DNA of 64,000 nucleotides from contig NZ_CP071238.1 in the NCBI RefSeq assembly GCF_017299535.1, positions 1,674,001-1,738,000 of the forward strand, read 5' to 3'. This DNA is from Serratia marcescens subsp. marcescens ATCC 13880. GTDB lineage: Bacteria > Pseudomonadota > Gammaproteobacteria > Enterobacterales > Enterobacteriaceae. Below the pieces are notes generated by a model. The model did no database searches. It worked only from the letters and a program-made list of their open reading frames with translations, and was not told the origin of the DNA. Position numbers and translations under genes: made by a program. This document shows positions 1 through 14,196 of the stretch, one piece after another. Position 1 is the first letter of the stretch; each line of letters begins with the position of its first letter.

Positions 1-2
1 TT

Positions 3-401
3 TGCATCGATGCATTGTATTATAGGAACAGTATTCCTATATCATCATGCATCTTTGAATATAGTGCATTTATGCATGATGTTAAGTCCTATAATATTCT
101 AGAACCGGCATTTTTCTGGGTGTTCTTAATATCATTTATGAGCAGAAATGATGTTTGGTTCATTCCTGAATCGTTATCTTTCTATCACTTTCGTAGGGAA
201 GATGATTTCAATCTGGGTAACTATAGTATTATTCATGCAGAAGACTATGCTTTTTCATCTAAAATTATTCTAAATAGCATGGCTAGAAATGCTTCCGATG
301 ACTACACATGTCGGTTTATTTCTAGTTTCATCTTTAATGAGGCTATTTTTCATCGAGTAACCTCGATTGATAACAAAATTTCACGCCTCGTAGATCAATA
401 A
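3..401 (+). CDS. Glycosyltransferase family 2-like protein, C-terminal fragment
   Basis: The reading frame is open from the left edge, so the gene starts outside the window; about 132 C-terminal residues are visible. The stretch Y-R-N-S-I-P-I-S-S-C-I-F near the start of the fragment resembles the segment N-x-I-P-x-S-S-V-x-F seen late in family 2 glycosyltransferases of surface-polysaccharide clusters. The catalytic half is not visible, so the family call is moderate. The DNA is AT-rich compared with the his operon that follows, as is usual for O-antigen or capsule genes. It ends 26 bp before the next gene on the same strand, suggesting one operon. Confidence 0.55.
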   Translation, partial: CIDALYYRNSIPISSCIFEYSAFMHDVKSYNILEPAFFWVFLISFMSRNDVWFIPESLSFYHFRREDDFNLGNYSIIHAEDYAFSSKIILNSMARNASDDYTCRFISSFIFNEAIFHRVTSIDNKISRLVDQ

Positions 402-427
402 ATGATTCCTGCTCAGTAGAGGGAACT

Positions 428-2371
428 ATGAATTTTAATAATTACGATTTTGTTAGTTTCGACATTTTTGATACGCTTTTAAGTCGAAAAATTGCACGGC
501 CTAAGGATTTGTTTTCGCTGATTCAGGCTAATTTGTCGTATGATAATAAATATGTTGCATGGCCTGAACTAGTCGATAATTTTTCTGTTATCCGAGAAAA
601 AGCAGAGGAAAAAGCTAGAAAAAATAAGGTTGAACTGTACGGCGGTGAGCCTGAGATTTTGATTTCGGATATCTATGATCAAGTAAGAGAGAGGGTTCCC
701 GCATTACCCAGTAATATAATTGACATATTGATTGCTTTAGAAATAGAGATGGAGAAAGCCGTCCTTTTTAAAAGTTCTGCTGCGGAAACCATTTTTGATC
801 AAGCTAGGGCAGCAGGGTGTAAGATTATCGTTATAAGCGATATGTATTTACCATCTAAAGTGTTGCGCGAACTGCTGGAAAACTCTGGTTATAAAGATCT
901 TGATGATGTGGCTATTTTCTCATCAGGCGAGGAGGGCGTATCTAAACACTCGGGGAAATTATACCCTAGGGTTAGAGAAAAACTTGGGCTAACAGGAAAA
1001 CGTTGGTTGCATATTGGTGATAATAAGCATTCTGATATTGAAATGGCGAAGTGTCATTCGATTGATGGATTACATGCTGATTGGTCACAATATGATGGTG
1101 GTGTTTCGCGGCATTGGCAGATTAAGGATGTTATCGGCGAGTCTATTAATCTCTCTGTAACGAATATCCAAGCAAAGCAATTTTTCGCTGATGACCCGCT
1201 TACTGAGATTGGTTTCAAAATTTTTGGCCCATTGATGTTGGGCTATACATCTTGGATCTACGCTACGGCAAAAAAACTAAATGTTGAAAAACTCTTGTTT
1301 TTAGCTCGTGATGCACATTTAATTCGCGATATTTTCCTGAATTTCTACAATAAAGATCGTCAATTTGACTATCAATATGTTTATCTTTCCCGTGCCTCGA
1401 CTTACAAAATGGGAATGACTGACTGGCCCATGCATCGTATTTGGCATCTTTTTGGGGGTAAGAATAGGAAAAGTATAAAAAGCATTCTTTCTGTTATTGG
1501 ATTAAATGCTGAAAACCATCTTTCTGATATTCACGATGTTGGTTTCCCAGACGAAAATTATGTTCCGAGTCATCACGAGCGCGATAGAGTTCACTGGCTG
1601 ATTAATAAGTTGTTCACGCATGCATTATTGCAAAATAAGAAGTGTCGAGATGAATTCTCAGATTACTTCAGAGAAGCAGTGGGTGACTATAAGTCAGTTG
1701 CGTTAGTTGATATTGGTTGGATGGGCAACATTCAATCTGTATTTAGTCGTGCTCTAGGTGACGTATGGGCAGATAAGAAAATAAGTGGGCTATATCTAGC
1801 GACTTTTGAAGGGGCTAAGGATAACAAATCATATTATAATGATATGAAAGGTTGGTTGACCAATTATGGCGAACCAAGAAGTCATCATGACTTGATTCTC
1901 TCTGGTGGGGTAGAACTGTTGGAGTTTGCTATGGCAGACAACACGGGTTCGACTAAGGGCTATGAGAAAATTAATGGTAAAACGCAGCCTGTAAAAGAAA
2001 TTGTCGGTGACGAAGAATTGGAATACCTAAAAAAGGCGCAGCTTTTACAAAAGGGTATTTTGTCCTTCTTTGAATATGTCTCTTCCATTCTTGCGGTCGT
2101 ACCGGCAGAGGCTATGAGCAGTCGTTTGTTGTCTGAACCTTTCTTTACGCTTGTTTCTGAACCAAGCAGTCACCAGTTGGACGTCTTAGTTGGTATCACT
2201 CACTCTGAGGCTGCAGGGGCTAATAGTGGGCGTATTGCTTTGGCGAAAAAGTTAAATCTGAAAGATCGTTTGCTTCAGGGAAATAAGTATTACGAAATGT
2301 TTGAACAGAGCTATTGGAAAGAAGGTTATCGGCGCATAAATAGGAAGAAATTCTGGAAGAAATACATCTAA
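428..2371 (+). CDS. Large HAD-domain protein of a polysaccharide locus
   Basis: This is a 647-aa protein. The N-terminal third is a HAD phosphatase-like domain: motif I D-I-F-D-T at residues 12-16, motif II V-I-S-D near 135-138, a lysine near 173 in K-H-S-G-K, and motif IV G-D-N-K-H-S-D near 197-203. From about residue 255 a second region contains L-F-L-A-R-D-A-H and Y-V-Y-L-S-R-A-S; similar tails are fused to HAD domains in cell-surface polysaccharide clusters, and their function is not known to me. There is no signal peptide. The start ATG follows AGAGGGA at good spacing. It lies just after a glycosyltransferase and before the his operon on the other strand, and is AT-rich. Probably a modification or transfer enzyme for a surface glycan; the substrate cannot be read from sequence. 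Confidence 0.7.
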   Translation: MNFNNYDFVSFDIFDTLLSRKIARPKDLFSLIQANLSYDNKYVAWPELVDNFSVIREKAEEKARKNKVELYGGEPEILISDIYDQVRERVPALPSNIIDILIALEIEMEKAVLFKSSAAETIFDQARAAGCKIIVISDMYLPSKVLRELLENSGYKDLDDVAIFSSGEEGVSKHSGKLYPRVREKLGLTGKRWLHIGDNKHSDIEMAKCHSIDGLHADWSQYDGGVSRHWQIKDVIGESINLSVTNIQAKQFFADDPLTEIGFKIFGPLMLGYTSWIYATAKKLNVEKLLFLARDAHLIRDIFLNFYNKDRQFDYQYVYLSRASTYKMGMTDWPMHRIWHLFGGKNRKSIKSILSVIGLNAENHLSDIHDVGFPDENYVPSHHERDRVHWLINKLFTHALLQNKKCRDEFSDYFREAVGDYKSVALVDIGWMGNIQSVFSRALGDVWADKKISGLYLATFEGAKDNKSYYNDMKGWLTNYGEPRSHHDLILSGGVELLEFAMADNTGSTKGYEKINGKTQPVKEIVGDEELEYLKKAQLLQKGILSFFEYVSSILAVVPAEAMSSRLLSEPFFTLVSEPSSHQLDVLVGITHSEAAGANSGRIALAKKLNLKDRLLQGNKYYEMFEQSYWKEGYRRINRKKFWKKYI

Positions 2372-2396
2372 TCATATTAATTTAGGGTTCAATTTG

Positions 2397-2440
2397 CCGG
2401 CAATAAATGTCAAGTCATGATATTTATTGCCGGTTTTTTT
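2397..2440 (+). terminator. Rho-independent terminator of the polysaccharide operon
   Basis: A 12-bp perfect stem (2397-2408 with 2422-2433) is followed directly by seven T. It closes the plus-strand polysaccharide genes before the convergent his operon. The opposite strand has no T-run after the stem, so it is not an obvious terminator for hisI. Confidence 0.9.
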
Positions 2441-2488
2441 ATGGCAAAAAATGTTAAGTGAGTGATGTTATGGCATTATATCGCGATT

Positions 2489-3096
2489 TTATTTCCTATG
2501 CCGCTCGCGCAGCCGGCCGATCACCGCGCTCATATCCAAATCCTGGTCCTGCAGCAGCACCAGCAGGTGATAGATCAGGTCCGAAGCTTCGTTGGTCAGC
2601 TCTTCGCGATCGTTGACCGTGGCGGCCAGCGCGGTTTCCACGCCTTCCTCCCCGACCTTCTGCGCGATGCGCTTGGTGCCGCTGGCGTACAGGCTGGCGG
2701 TGTACGAGCTGTCCGGGCTGGCGTGCTTGCGCTCCGCCAACAGCTGTTCCAACTGATAGAGGAACGTCCAGTCGCTGGCGGCCGGGTGGAAGCAACTGCT
2801 GTTGCCGAGGTGGCAGGTCGGGCCGATCGGGGTGGCCAATATCAGCAGCGTGTCGTTATCGCAGTCCGGCGTGATGCTGACCACCTTGAGGAAGTGGCCG
2901 GAGCTTTCACCCTTGGTCCACAGGCGCTGCTTGGTGCGCGAGAAGAAGGTGACGTTGCCGCTCTGCTCGGTGGTCGCCAGCGCTTCCGGCGTCATGTAAC
3001 CCAGCATCAGCACTTCGCCGGAAACGGCGTGCTGTACGATGGCCGGCATCAGGCCGTCGGTTTTTTCCCAGTCCAGCTGGTTTCTCTGTTGTTCTG

Positions 3097-3103
<7 letters not shown>
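2489..3103 (-). CDS. hisI: Bifunctional phosphoribosyl-AMP cyclohydrolase / phosphoribosyl-ATP pyrophosphatase
   Basis: This 204-aa protein matches enterobacterial HisI(E) along its length. The N-terminal HisI domain contains the zinc and active-site region P-D-C-D-N-D and G-P-T-C-H; the C-terminal HisE domain has the E-E-G-V-E-T-A-L-A helix near residue 155. It carries out steps 2 and 3 of histidine biosynthesis (PR-ATP to PR-AMP to ProFAR). It is the last gene of the his operon and overlaps hisF by 7 bp, so translation is probably coupled. Confidence 0.97.
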
Positions 3104-8644
<5,541 letters not shown>

Positions 8645-8648
8645 GGCG

Positions 8649-9548
8649 TTACTCCATCATCTTTTCAATCGGCAGCACCAGAATCGAGCTGGCGCCGAGC
8701 GCTTTCAGTTTTTCCATGGTTTCCCAGAACAGGGTTTCGCTGCTCACCATGTGCATCGCCACGCGGTTCTGCGCGCCGGCCAGCGGCAGAATGGTCGGGC
8801 GCTCGGCGCCCGGCAGCAGCGCGACGATCTCGTCCAGTTTCTCGCTCGGCGCGTGCAGCATGATGTATTTGGATTCACGCGCCTGGATCACGCCCTGAAT
8901 GCGGGTCATCAGGCGATCGATCAGCTGCTGTTTGGCTTCCGGCATTTCGCCGTCGCGCTGGATCAGGCAGGCCTTGGAGCGGTAGATCACCTCCACTTCG
9001 CGCAGGCCGTTGGCCTCCAGCGTGGCGCCGGTAGAGACCAGATCGCAGATGGCGTCGGCCAGGCCGGCGCGCGGCGCCACTTCCACCGAGCCGTTCAGCA
9101 GGCAAGATTTGAAGCGCACGCCCTGCTTGTCGAGGTATTGCTTCAGCAGGTGCGGGTAAGAGGTGGCGATGCGGGCGTCCTGCAGGCTTTGCGGGCCGGT
9201 GTATTCGGCGTCGAGCGGGGTGGCCAGCGACAGGCGGCAGCCGCCGAAATCGAGGCGGCGCAGGGTGAAGTAACGCGGGTCTTCGCCCTGGGCGCGGCGG
9301 CTGAGCAGCTCTTCTTCCAGCACGTTTTCGCCGATGATGCCGAGATCGACCACGCCGTCCATCACCAGGCCCGGAATATCGTCGTCGCGCACGCGCAGGA
9401 TATCGATCGGCATGTTTTCCGCGAAGGCGATCAGACGCTGTTGCTGCAGGTTGATCTTGATGCCGCAGCGCGCCAGCAGTTCCTGGGATTCATCGCTCAG
9501 GCGGCCCGACTTCTGCATTGCGATCCGTAAACGTGTCTTGTCCAGCAT
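8649..9548 (-). CDS. hisG: ATP phosphoribosyltransferase (long form)
   Basis: A 299-aa long-form HisG that starts [15 protein letters not shown]. The PRPP-binding region includes D-L-V-S-T-G-A-T-L near residue 170, and the C-terminal regulatory domain is present, as expected for feedback inhibition by histidine. It is the committed first step and first structural gene of the operon, behind the leader peptide and attenuator. Confidence 0.97.
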   Translation of the reverse strand: MLDKTRLRIAMQKSGRLSDESQELLARCGIKINLQQQRLIAFAENMPIDILRVRDDDIPGLVMDGVVDLGIIGENVLEEELLSRRAQGEDPRYFTLRRLDFGGCRLSLATPLDAEYTGPQSLQDARIATSYPHLLKQYLDKQGVRFKSCLLNGSVEVAPRAGLADAICDLVSTGATLEANGLREVEVIYRSKACLIQRDGEMPEAKQQLIDRLMTRIQGVIQARESKYIMLHAPSEKLDEIVALLPGAERPTILPLAGAQNRVAMHMVSSETLFWETMEKLKALGASSILVLPIEKMME

Positions 9549-9619
9549 GGTAACCTCTGTTTAATCTGTAATTTTATGAATTTATTGTAAAAACTATTCT
9601 TTTCTGTCTGTCCGGAGCC

Positions 9620-9652
9620 AAAAAAAAACCCTCGGAAGAAATCTTCCGAGGG
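9620..9652 (-). terminator. his operon attenuator terminator
   Basis: On the minus strand an 11-bp stem (9629-9639 with 9642-9652, two-base loop) is followed by nine T. It lies between hisL and hisG, about 70 bp after the leader peptide stop, where the E. coli his attenuator sits. When charged histidyl-tRNA is plentiful the leader ribosome does not stall and this hairpin forms. Confidence 0.95.
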
Positions 9653-9721
9653 CTCTCTCTTGCGTTCTGCGCGCCACTGGAAGATTAACAAACCGTCTTC
9701 CAGCACTCATCGCCTGAAAGA

Positions 9722-9769
9722 CTAGTCAGGGTGATGGTGATGATGGTGGTTGAACTGAACGCGTGTCAT
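9722..9769 (-). CDS. hisL: his operon leader peptide
   Basis: A 15-codon frame encodes MTRVQFNHHHHHHPD, with six consecutive histidine codons. The E. coli peptide has the same layout with seven His. Its only role is to sense histidyl-tRNA charging: ribosome stalling in the His run favours the antiterminator and permits transcription of hisGDCBHAFI. The presence of leader plus terminator at 9620-9652 shows that the whole operon is attenuation controlled. Confidence 0.95.
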   Translation of the reverse strand: MTRVQFNHHHHHHPD

Positions 9770-9998
9770 GGTGTTTTTCTCTAATCAAAAGCTGGTAAAA
9801 ACCGTATGCCAATTAAGCTAAACTATCCGCTGTCCACCGCGCAACCCTTTTTTAACGTCATAAATTTAATTTATTGAAACAGGTTAGGTTATTAGCCACA
9901 GACGGCTTTACCTGACCTTAAGCCGTGCAGATTGTATCGCCGTGCGCAGTGGCGTAGCCTTAGGGGTAGGGCGCTGCGATCTTCAGGAGAGGAAGAGG

Positions 9999-10823
9999 AT
10001 GAAAAAGGTAGCCATTATTGGTTTGGGTTGGCTGGGCATGCCGTTGGCGCTGTCGCTGATGGGGCGCGGGTATGACGTGGTCGGCAGCAAAACCACGCCG
10101 GACGGCGTCGAGGCCGCGCGCATGAGCGGCATCGAATGCTACCAACTGGAGCTGACGCCGGAGCTGGTGTGCGATCCGGACGATCTGGAATCGCTGCTGC
10201 GTGTGGATGCGCTGGTGGTGACACTGCCCGCTCGCCGCACCGTCGAAGGCAGCGAAAACTATTTCAATGCGGTGCGCATGCTGGTGGACAGCGCGATGGC
10301 CTTTGGCGTGCCGCGGGTGATCTTCACCAGTTCCACCTCGGTGTACGGCGAAACCGCCGGCACGCTGCGCGAAGAGTCGCCGCTGCGGCCGGTCTCGCCG
10401 TCGGGCCGGGTGTTGGCCGAGCTCGAACGTTGGCTGCATGAATTGCCGAATACCTCGGTGGACATTCTGCGCCTGGCGGGGCTGGTGGGCGCCGATCGTC
10501 ACCCCGGCCGCTTCCTGGCGGGAAAACTCGACGTGAAGGGCGGTTCGCAGGGGGTAAATCTGGTGCACCAGGACGACGTCATCGCCGCCATCCAACTGTT
10601 GCTGAAGCTGCCGAAGGGAGGCCACGTGTACAACCTGTGCGCGCCGCGTCATCCGGCCAAACGCGAATTTTATCCGGCGCTGGCCGAGCAGTTGCACCTG
10701 GAGCCGCCGCAGTTCGCCGACGAGGCGGAGCAGGATGAGCGACTGGTGGACGGCAACCGCATCTGCAACGAGCTGGGTTTCGAGTACCAGCATCCCGATC
10801 CGGCGCGCATGCCGGTCAGTTAA
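9999..10823 (+). CDS. yeeZ: YeeZ-type SDR epimerase-like protein
   Basis: This 274-aa protein has an N-terminal Rossmann motif, V-A-I-I-G-L-G-W-L-G-M-P, and T-S-S-T-S-V-Y-G-E with the SDR Tyr but without a canonical Y-x3-K. It is an atypical extended SDR whose substrate is unknown. The ATG at 9999 follows AGGAGAGGAAGAGG and gives the E. coli YeeZ length; the frame is open 19 codons further upstream without support. It is divergent from the his operon, as in E. coli, but no yefM-yoeB toxin-antitoxin pair lies between them. Confidence 0.88.
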   Translation: MKKVAIIGLGWLGMPLALSLMGRGYDVVGSKTTPDGVEAARMSGIECYQLELTPELVCDPDDLESLLRVDALVVTLPARRTVEGSENYFNAVRMLVDSAMAFGVPRVIFTSSTSVYGETAGTLREESPLRPVSPSGRVLAELERWLHELPNTSVDILRLAGLVGADRHPGRFLAGKLDVKGGSQGVNLVHQDDVIAAIQLLLKLPKGGHVYNLCAPRHPAKREFYPALAEQLHLEPPQFADEAEQDERLVDGNRICNELGFEYQHPDPARMPVS

Positions 10824-10838
10824 GACGGTATATGTCGT

Positions 10839-11723
10839 TTAAAGCGGGAACAGATGGCTCGTCACAAAGTCGACGAACAGCCTGATTTTGACTGACAGGT
10901 GGCGGCCCGACGGCCAGAGGACATGAAAGACCATGTTCTCGCGGTGGTATTCATCCAAAACCGTCACCAGGCTGCCCTGTTCCAGCTGTCTGCGCACGGC
11001 GATCTCCGGCAAATAAGCGATGCCCAGCCCTTGTTCGGCGAAGCATACCTGCGGATCGAGGGTATTTGTCACCATGCTGGCCGGCCGTTCGGGGAGCATC
11101 TCCGTCTTGTCCCCCAGCGGCCAGATATCCAGTTTGCCGGTGCTGGGAAAGCGATAATGCAAACGGGCATGGCTTGTCAGATCTTCTGGCTTGCGCGGCA
11201 TACCCGCTTTGCTGAAATAACCCGGCGCGCCAACGAAAACCTTGCGGCAGGTACCCAGCCGGCGGGCAACCAGCCGTGAGTCACTCGGGGTTCCGCTGCG
11301 GATAACGGCATCGAAACCTTCCTCAATCACGTCAACCAGCCGATCCGAATAATCAATATCCAGCTCGATCTCAGGATAGCGGCGCTTGAAGTCTCCCAGT
11401 TTTGGCATGAAGAGCGTGCCCAGCGACGGGAGGCTGATGCGCAGCTTGCCCTGAGGCGTTCCCCGCGTTTGCAACAGCTCGGCTTCCGCCTCTTTCACCT
11501 CACTCAAAATGCGCCGACACCTTTCCAGGAACAAGGCCCCTTCCGGCGTCAGGTTGACCGTGCGGGTGGAACGGTGAAACAGGCGCACGCTGAGCCGTTC
11601 CTCCAGCCGGGCGATGGTTTTGCTGACCGCCGAGGCGGAGATCCCCAGCTGTTGCCCGGCCGCCGTGAAACTGCGGCTTTCACTGACCCGGACGAAAACG
11701 TCGAGAGAACCCAAGCTTTCCAT
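10839..11723 (-). CDS. LysR-family regulator, divergent from an MFS exporter
   Basis: About 294 aa. The N-terminal winged HTH (S-F-T-A-A-G-Q-Q-L-G-I-S-A-S-A-V-S-K-T-I) and a LysR effector domain (from G-K-L-R-I-S-L-P) are clear. An in-frame ATG at 11756 would add 11 residues, but the one at 11723 follows GGAAG and gives the usual M-E-S-L-G-S-L-D-V-F-V-R-V start. The upstream ATG would also lie in a palindrome at 11741-11756 that could be the operator. The gene is divergent from the MFS transporter, whose expression it probably controls. It is not obviously YeeY. Confidence 0.85.
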   Translation of the reverse strand: MESLGSLDVFVRVSESRSFTAAGQQLGISASAVSKTIARLEERLSVRLFHRSTRTVNLTPEGALFLERCRRILSEVKEAEAELLQTRGTPQGKLRISLPSLGTLFMPKLGDFKRRYPEIELDIDYSDRLVDVIEEGFDAVIRSGTPSDSRLVARRLGTCRKVFVGAPGYFSKAGMPRKPEDLTSHARLHYRFPSTGKLDIWPLGDKTEMLPERPASMVTNTLDPQVCFAEQGLGIAYLPEIAVRRQLEQGSLVTVLDEYHRENMVFHVLWPSGRHLSVKIRLFVDFVTSHLFPL

Positions 11724-11740
11724 AGGCTTCCATTCTATTG

Positions 11741-11756
11741 ATGACTTTTGAGTCAT
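11741..11756. promoter_or_regulatory. Palindrome in the LysR-MFS divergent region, candidate operator
   Basis: The sequence ATGACT-TTTG-AGTCAT is an inverted repeat with 6-bp perfect arms. It sits 18 bp upstream of the preferred LysR start and about 105 bp upstream of the MFS start, a plausible place for autoregulation. Assignment to the LysR protein is inference. Confidence 0.4.
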
Positions 11757-11860
11757 GAGTGTTGTTCACTTTAGCCTATTTTTCTTTTATCGGCGAGTGG
11801 GCAGCATGATGCAACCGTCATCCGCGATGGGCGGAAACATCTTTGAATGGGGAGTGATTG

Positions 11861-13051
11861 ATGAATCAAACGACGATATCTGCGCCTGCCGGGAGCATCG
11901 AGCGGTTGCCGCTGGGCGGCCTGCTGGCATTGGCGATGGCCGCTTTCATCACGCTGCTGACCGAGATCATGCCGGCGGGCGTGCTTTCTTCGATCGCGGG
12001 CGATTTGAACGTGTCTGAAAGCCTGGCGGGGCAATTCATCACCGCCTATGCGGTGGGCGCGTTGGTCGCCGCCATTCCGCTGACCGCATTAACGCAAGGC
12101 ATGCGGCGCCGCCCCTTGCTGTTGAGCGCGATCTGCGGTTTTGCCATCGTCAACCTCGTCACGGCGCTGTCGCATGATTACCATGTCTCATTGGCGACGC
12201 GTTTTTTCGCCGGCGTTTTCGGCGGCATCGTTTGGTCTTTGCTGGCCGGTTACGCCGTGCGCATGTCACCGGCTCATCTTGGCGGCCGCGCTATTGCGAT
12301 CTCCGGCGCCGGCGCCACCCTGGCGTTGGTGCTCGGCGTACCGCTTGGCACGTTGCTTGGGCGAGCCATCGGTTGGCAGGGCGCCTTTGGCCTGATGACG
12401 TTGATGGCGCTCGCGCTCGTGGCGTGGATCATCGCCATTGTGCCGGATTTCCCCGGCCAGGCTAAGGCGCATCGCCCGTCTCTGAGCGGCGTCTTCTTGC
12501 AGTGCGGGATCCGCGCCGTGCTGTTCGTGGTGTTCACCTTCATCGTTGCCCACAACATTCTGTATATCTACCTGGAGCCTTTCCTCAAGCCGTCGGGGTT
12601 ATCCGAGCGGGTCGATATCGTTCTGTTTATCTTCGGGCTGGGCGCGATTGCCGGATTAGGCATTGCCGGGATGCTGGTCGATCGGCGAGTCCAATCTCTT
12701 ACGGTGATGAGTATCGTCATCTTTGCTCTCGCCGCCGTGCTGCTGGGGAGTGGGGGACGGGCGGCCCCGATTGTCTATCTCTCCGTCGCATTGTGGGGCG
12801 TGGCTTTCGGCGGTTTCGCCACCCTCACGCAGACGGCATTGTCACGGCTTTCCGGCCGCGCGGCCGACGTGGCGCAGTCCATGTATACGACGGGCTGGAA
12901 TACCGCCGTGGCCGCCGGTGGCGCGGTCGGCGGCATGGTGCTCGACAGGGGCGGGACGGCCTCTTTCGCCTGGGCCATCATCGGGTTCCTCGTCCTGTCT
13001 TTAACCGGCACGCTGTTTGCCATGAATCGGGCGCTGGCCTCTCAGCGATGA
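11861..13051 (+). CDS. MFS transporter, DHA1 drug/sugar efflux type
   Basis: A 396-aa integral membrane protein with about 12 hydrophobic segments in two halves. A-V-G-A-L-V-A-A-I-P-L-T and G-M-R-R-R-P-L-L in loop 2-3, together with the helix 4-5 motif G-A-G-A-T-L-A-L-V-L-G-V-P-L-G, are typical of proton-driven DHA1 exporters (AraJ/SotB/Cmr-like). The ATG at 11861 follows GGGGAG with 6 bp spacing and is preferred to a TTG one codon earlier. It is divergent from a LysR gene. Its last 10 bp overlap the 3' end of the next, convergent LysR gene. The substrate is unknown. Confidence 0.87.
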   Translation: MNQTTISAPAGSIERLPLGGLLALAMAAFITLLTEIMPAGVLSSIAGDLNVSESLAGQFITAYAVGALVAAIPLTALTQGMRRRPLLLSAICGFAIVNLVTALSHDYHVSLATRFFAGVFGGIVWSLLAGYAVRMSPAHLGGRAIAISGAGATLALVLGVPLGTLLGRAIGWQGAFGLMTLMALALVAWIIAIVPDFPGQAKAHRPSLSGVFLQCGIRAVLFVVFTFIVAHNILYIYLEPFLKPSGLSERVDIVLFIFGLGAIAGLGIAGMLVDRRVQSLTVMSIVIFALAAVLLGSGGRAAPIVYLSVALWGVAFGGFATLTQTALSRLSGRAADVAQSMYTTGWNTAVAAGGAVGGMVLDRGGTASFAWAIIGFLVLSLTGTLFAMNRALASQR

Positions 13052-13947
13052 GGTGATGGGCGTGCGGCGCGCGCCAAATCCTCCAGCAGCGCGTTCAACG
13101 CCTCGTCGGGCTGCACGGGGCGGCTGACCAGGCTGAGCGTGGCGCGGTAAGAGAGCGCCGCGCCGCCCAACTGCCGCAGCAGCCCCTGTTCCACCCAGCG
13201 CGCCGCGTAGTGGGTGGGCAGATAGCCAAGACAGGTGCCGCTCAGCACCAGATGGGCGACGCTTTCCATATGGTGAGCCACCGCCGCCAGATGCGGCGGC
13301 GCGATCGGGCACAGCTGCTGCGCCAGCAGGTAGCCGCGCTTGACCCAGCGCGCGTTTTCAATCTGCTCGCGCTCCGGTTCTTCCACCGCGAACAGCGGGT
13401 GATCCTCACTGCAATAGATCGCCTGCGTCTCCTCCAGCCACGGCTGATAACGCAACGCTTCCAGCTGTTGGCCGAAGTAGCCGATGCCCAGATCGAGCTG
13501 CCGGTGCAGCAGCCCTTGCTCAATCTCGTTCGGCGAACAGATGCGGCACTGCAATTGCACGTCCTGATGTCGGCGCTGGAAGTGTTTGATGGCCTGGCTG
13601 AACGGATTGCCCGGCAGCGAAACCAGGTTATCCACCAGACCGATTTGCAGATCGCCGGTCAGCAGGCCGTTCAGCGACTGGCTGACCCGGGTGAAGTCGC
13701 GGGCGGCGTTGAACAGCGAGCGGCAGGCGATCAGCATGCGTTCGCCCTTGGGCGTCAGCCGGAAGCCGGAGCGCCCGCGCTGACACAGGCGAAAACCCAG
13801 CCGGGTTTCCAACGAGGCCAGATGGGTGCTGATGGTGGATTGGTTCATCAGCAGCGCTTCCTGCGCGGCGCTGACGCCCTGGGCTTCCGCCACTGCGACG
13901 AACACCCGCAGCAGTTTCAGATCGATATCGCTTAGGTTGGTGAGCAT
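13042..13947 (-). CDS. LysR-family regulator of the guanidino-compound operon
   Basis: A 301-aa LysR protein. The HTH is near residues 20-50 (Q-E-A-L-L-M-N-Q-S-T-I-S-T-H-L-A-S-L-E), followed by an effector domain starting G-D-L-Q-I-G-L. It is divergent, with a 249-bp gap, from the guanidinobutyrase-SSS-NCS1-nitrilase operon. LysR regulators usually control the adjacent divergent operon, so it is probably its activator, with a guanidino substrate or product as effector. Its 3' end overlaps the MFS gene by 10 bp. Confidence 0.85.
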   Translation of the reverse strand: MLTNLSDIDLKLLRVFVAVAEAQGVSAAQEALLMNQSTISTHLASLETRLGFRLCQRGRSGFRLTPKGERMLIACRSLFNAARDFTRVSQSLNGLLTGDLQIGLVDNLVSLPGNPFSQAIKHFQRRHQDVQLQCRICSPNEIEQGLLHRQLDLGIGYFGQQLEALRYQPWLEETQAIYCSEDHPLFAVEEPEREQIENARWVKRGYLLAQQLCPIAPPHLAAVAHHMESVAHLVLSGTCLGYLPTHYAARWVEQGLLRQLGGAALSYRATLSLVSRPVQPDEALNALLEDLARAARPSPHR

Positions 13948-14196
13948 CGCCCCCTCCGCAGAACGTCGGCCGGTTAACCCATTTTTAACATCGAAGAAAT
14001 AGGTGCGGCGCTGAAGATATGGCCTTCCTTATGGCATGAATTTTAAATAAAAATCAATACTTCAATAAGTTAGTTGCATCGCGTTTTTCGATGTTTACAT
14101 GCAAAAGCGGGAATGGTAGCCGAGGTGGCCAACGGGGTAGCCTGCGAATGTTGCTCAAATGTTTCAATCCATCGCAGATAAAGACAAGGAAACGCC

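Noticed and set aside
9770..9998. yefM-yoeB toxin-antitoxin pair between hisL and yeeZ as in E. coli
   Set aside because: The 229-bp gap is too short and has no coding frame of that kind.
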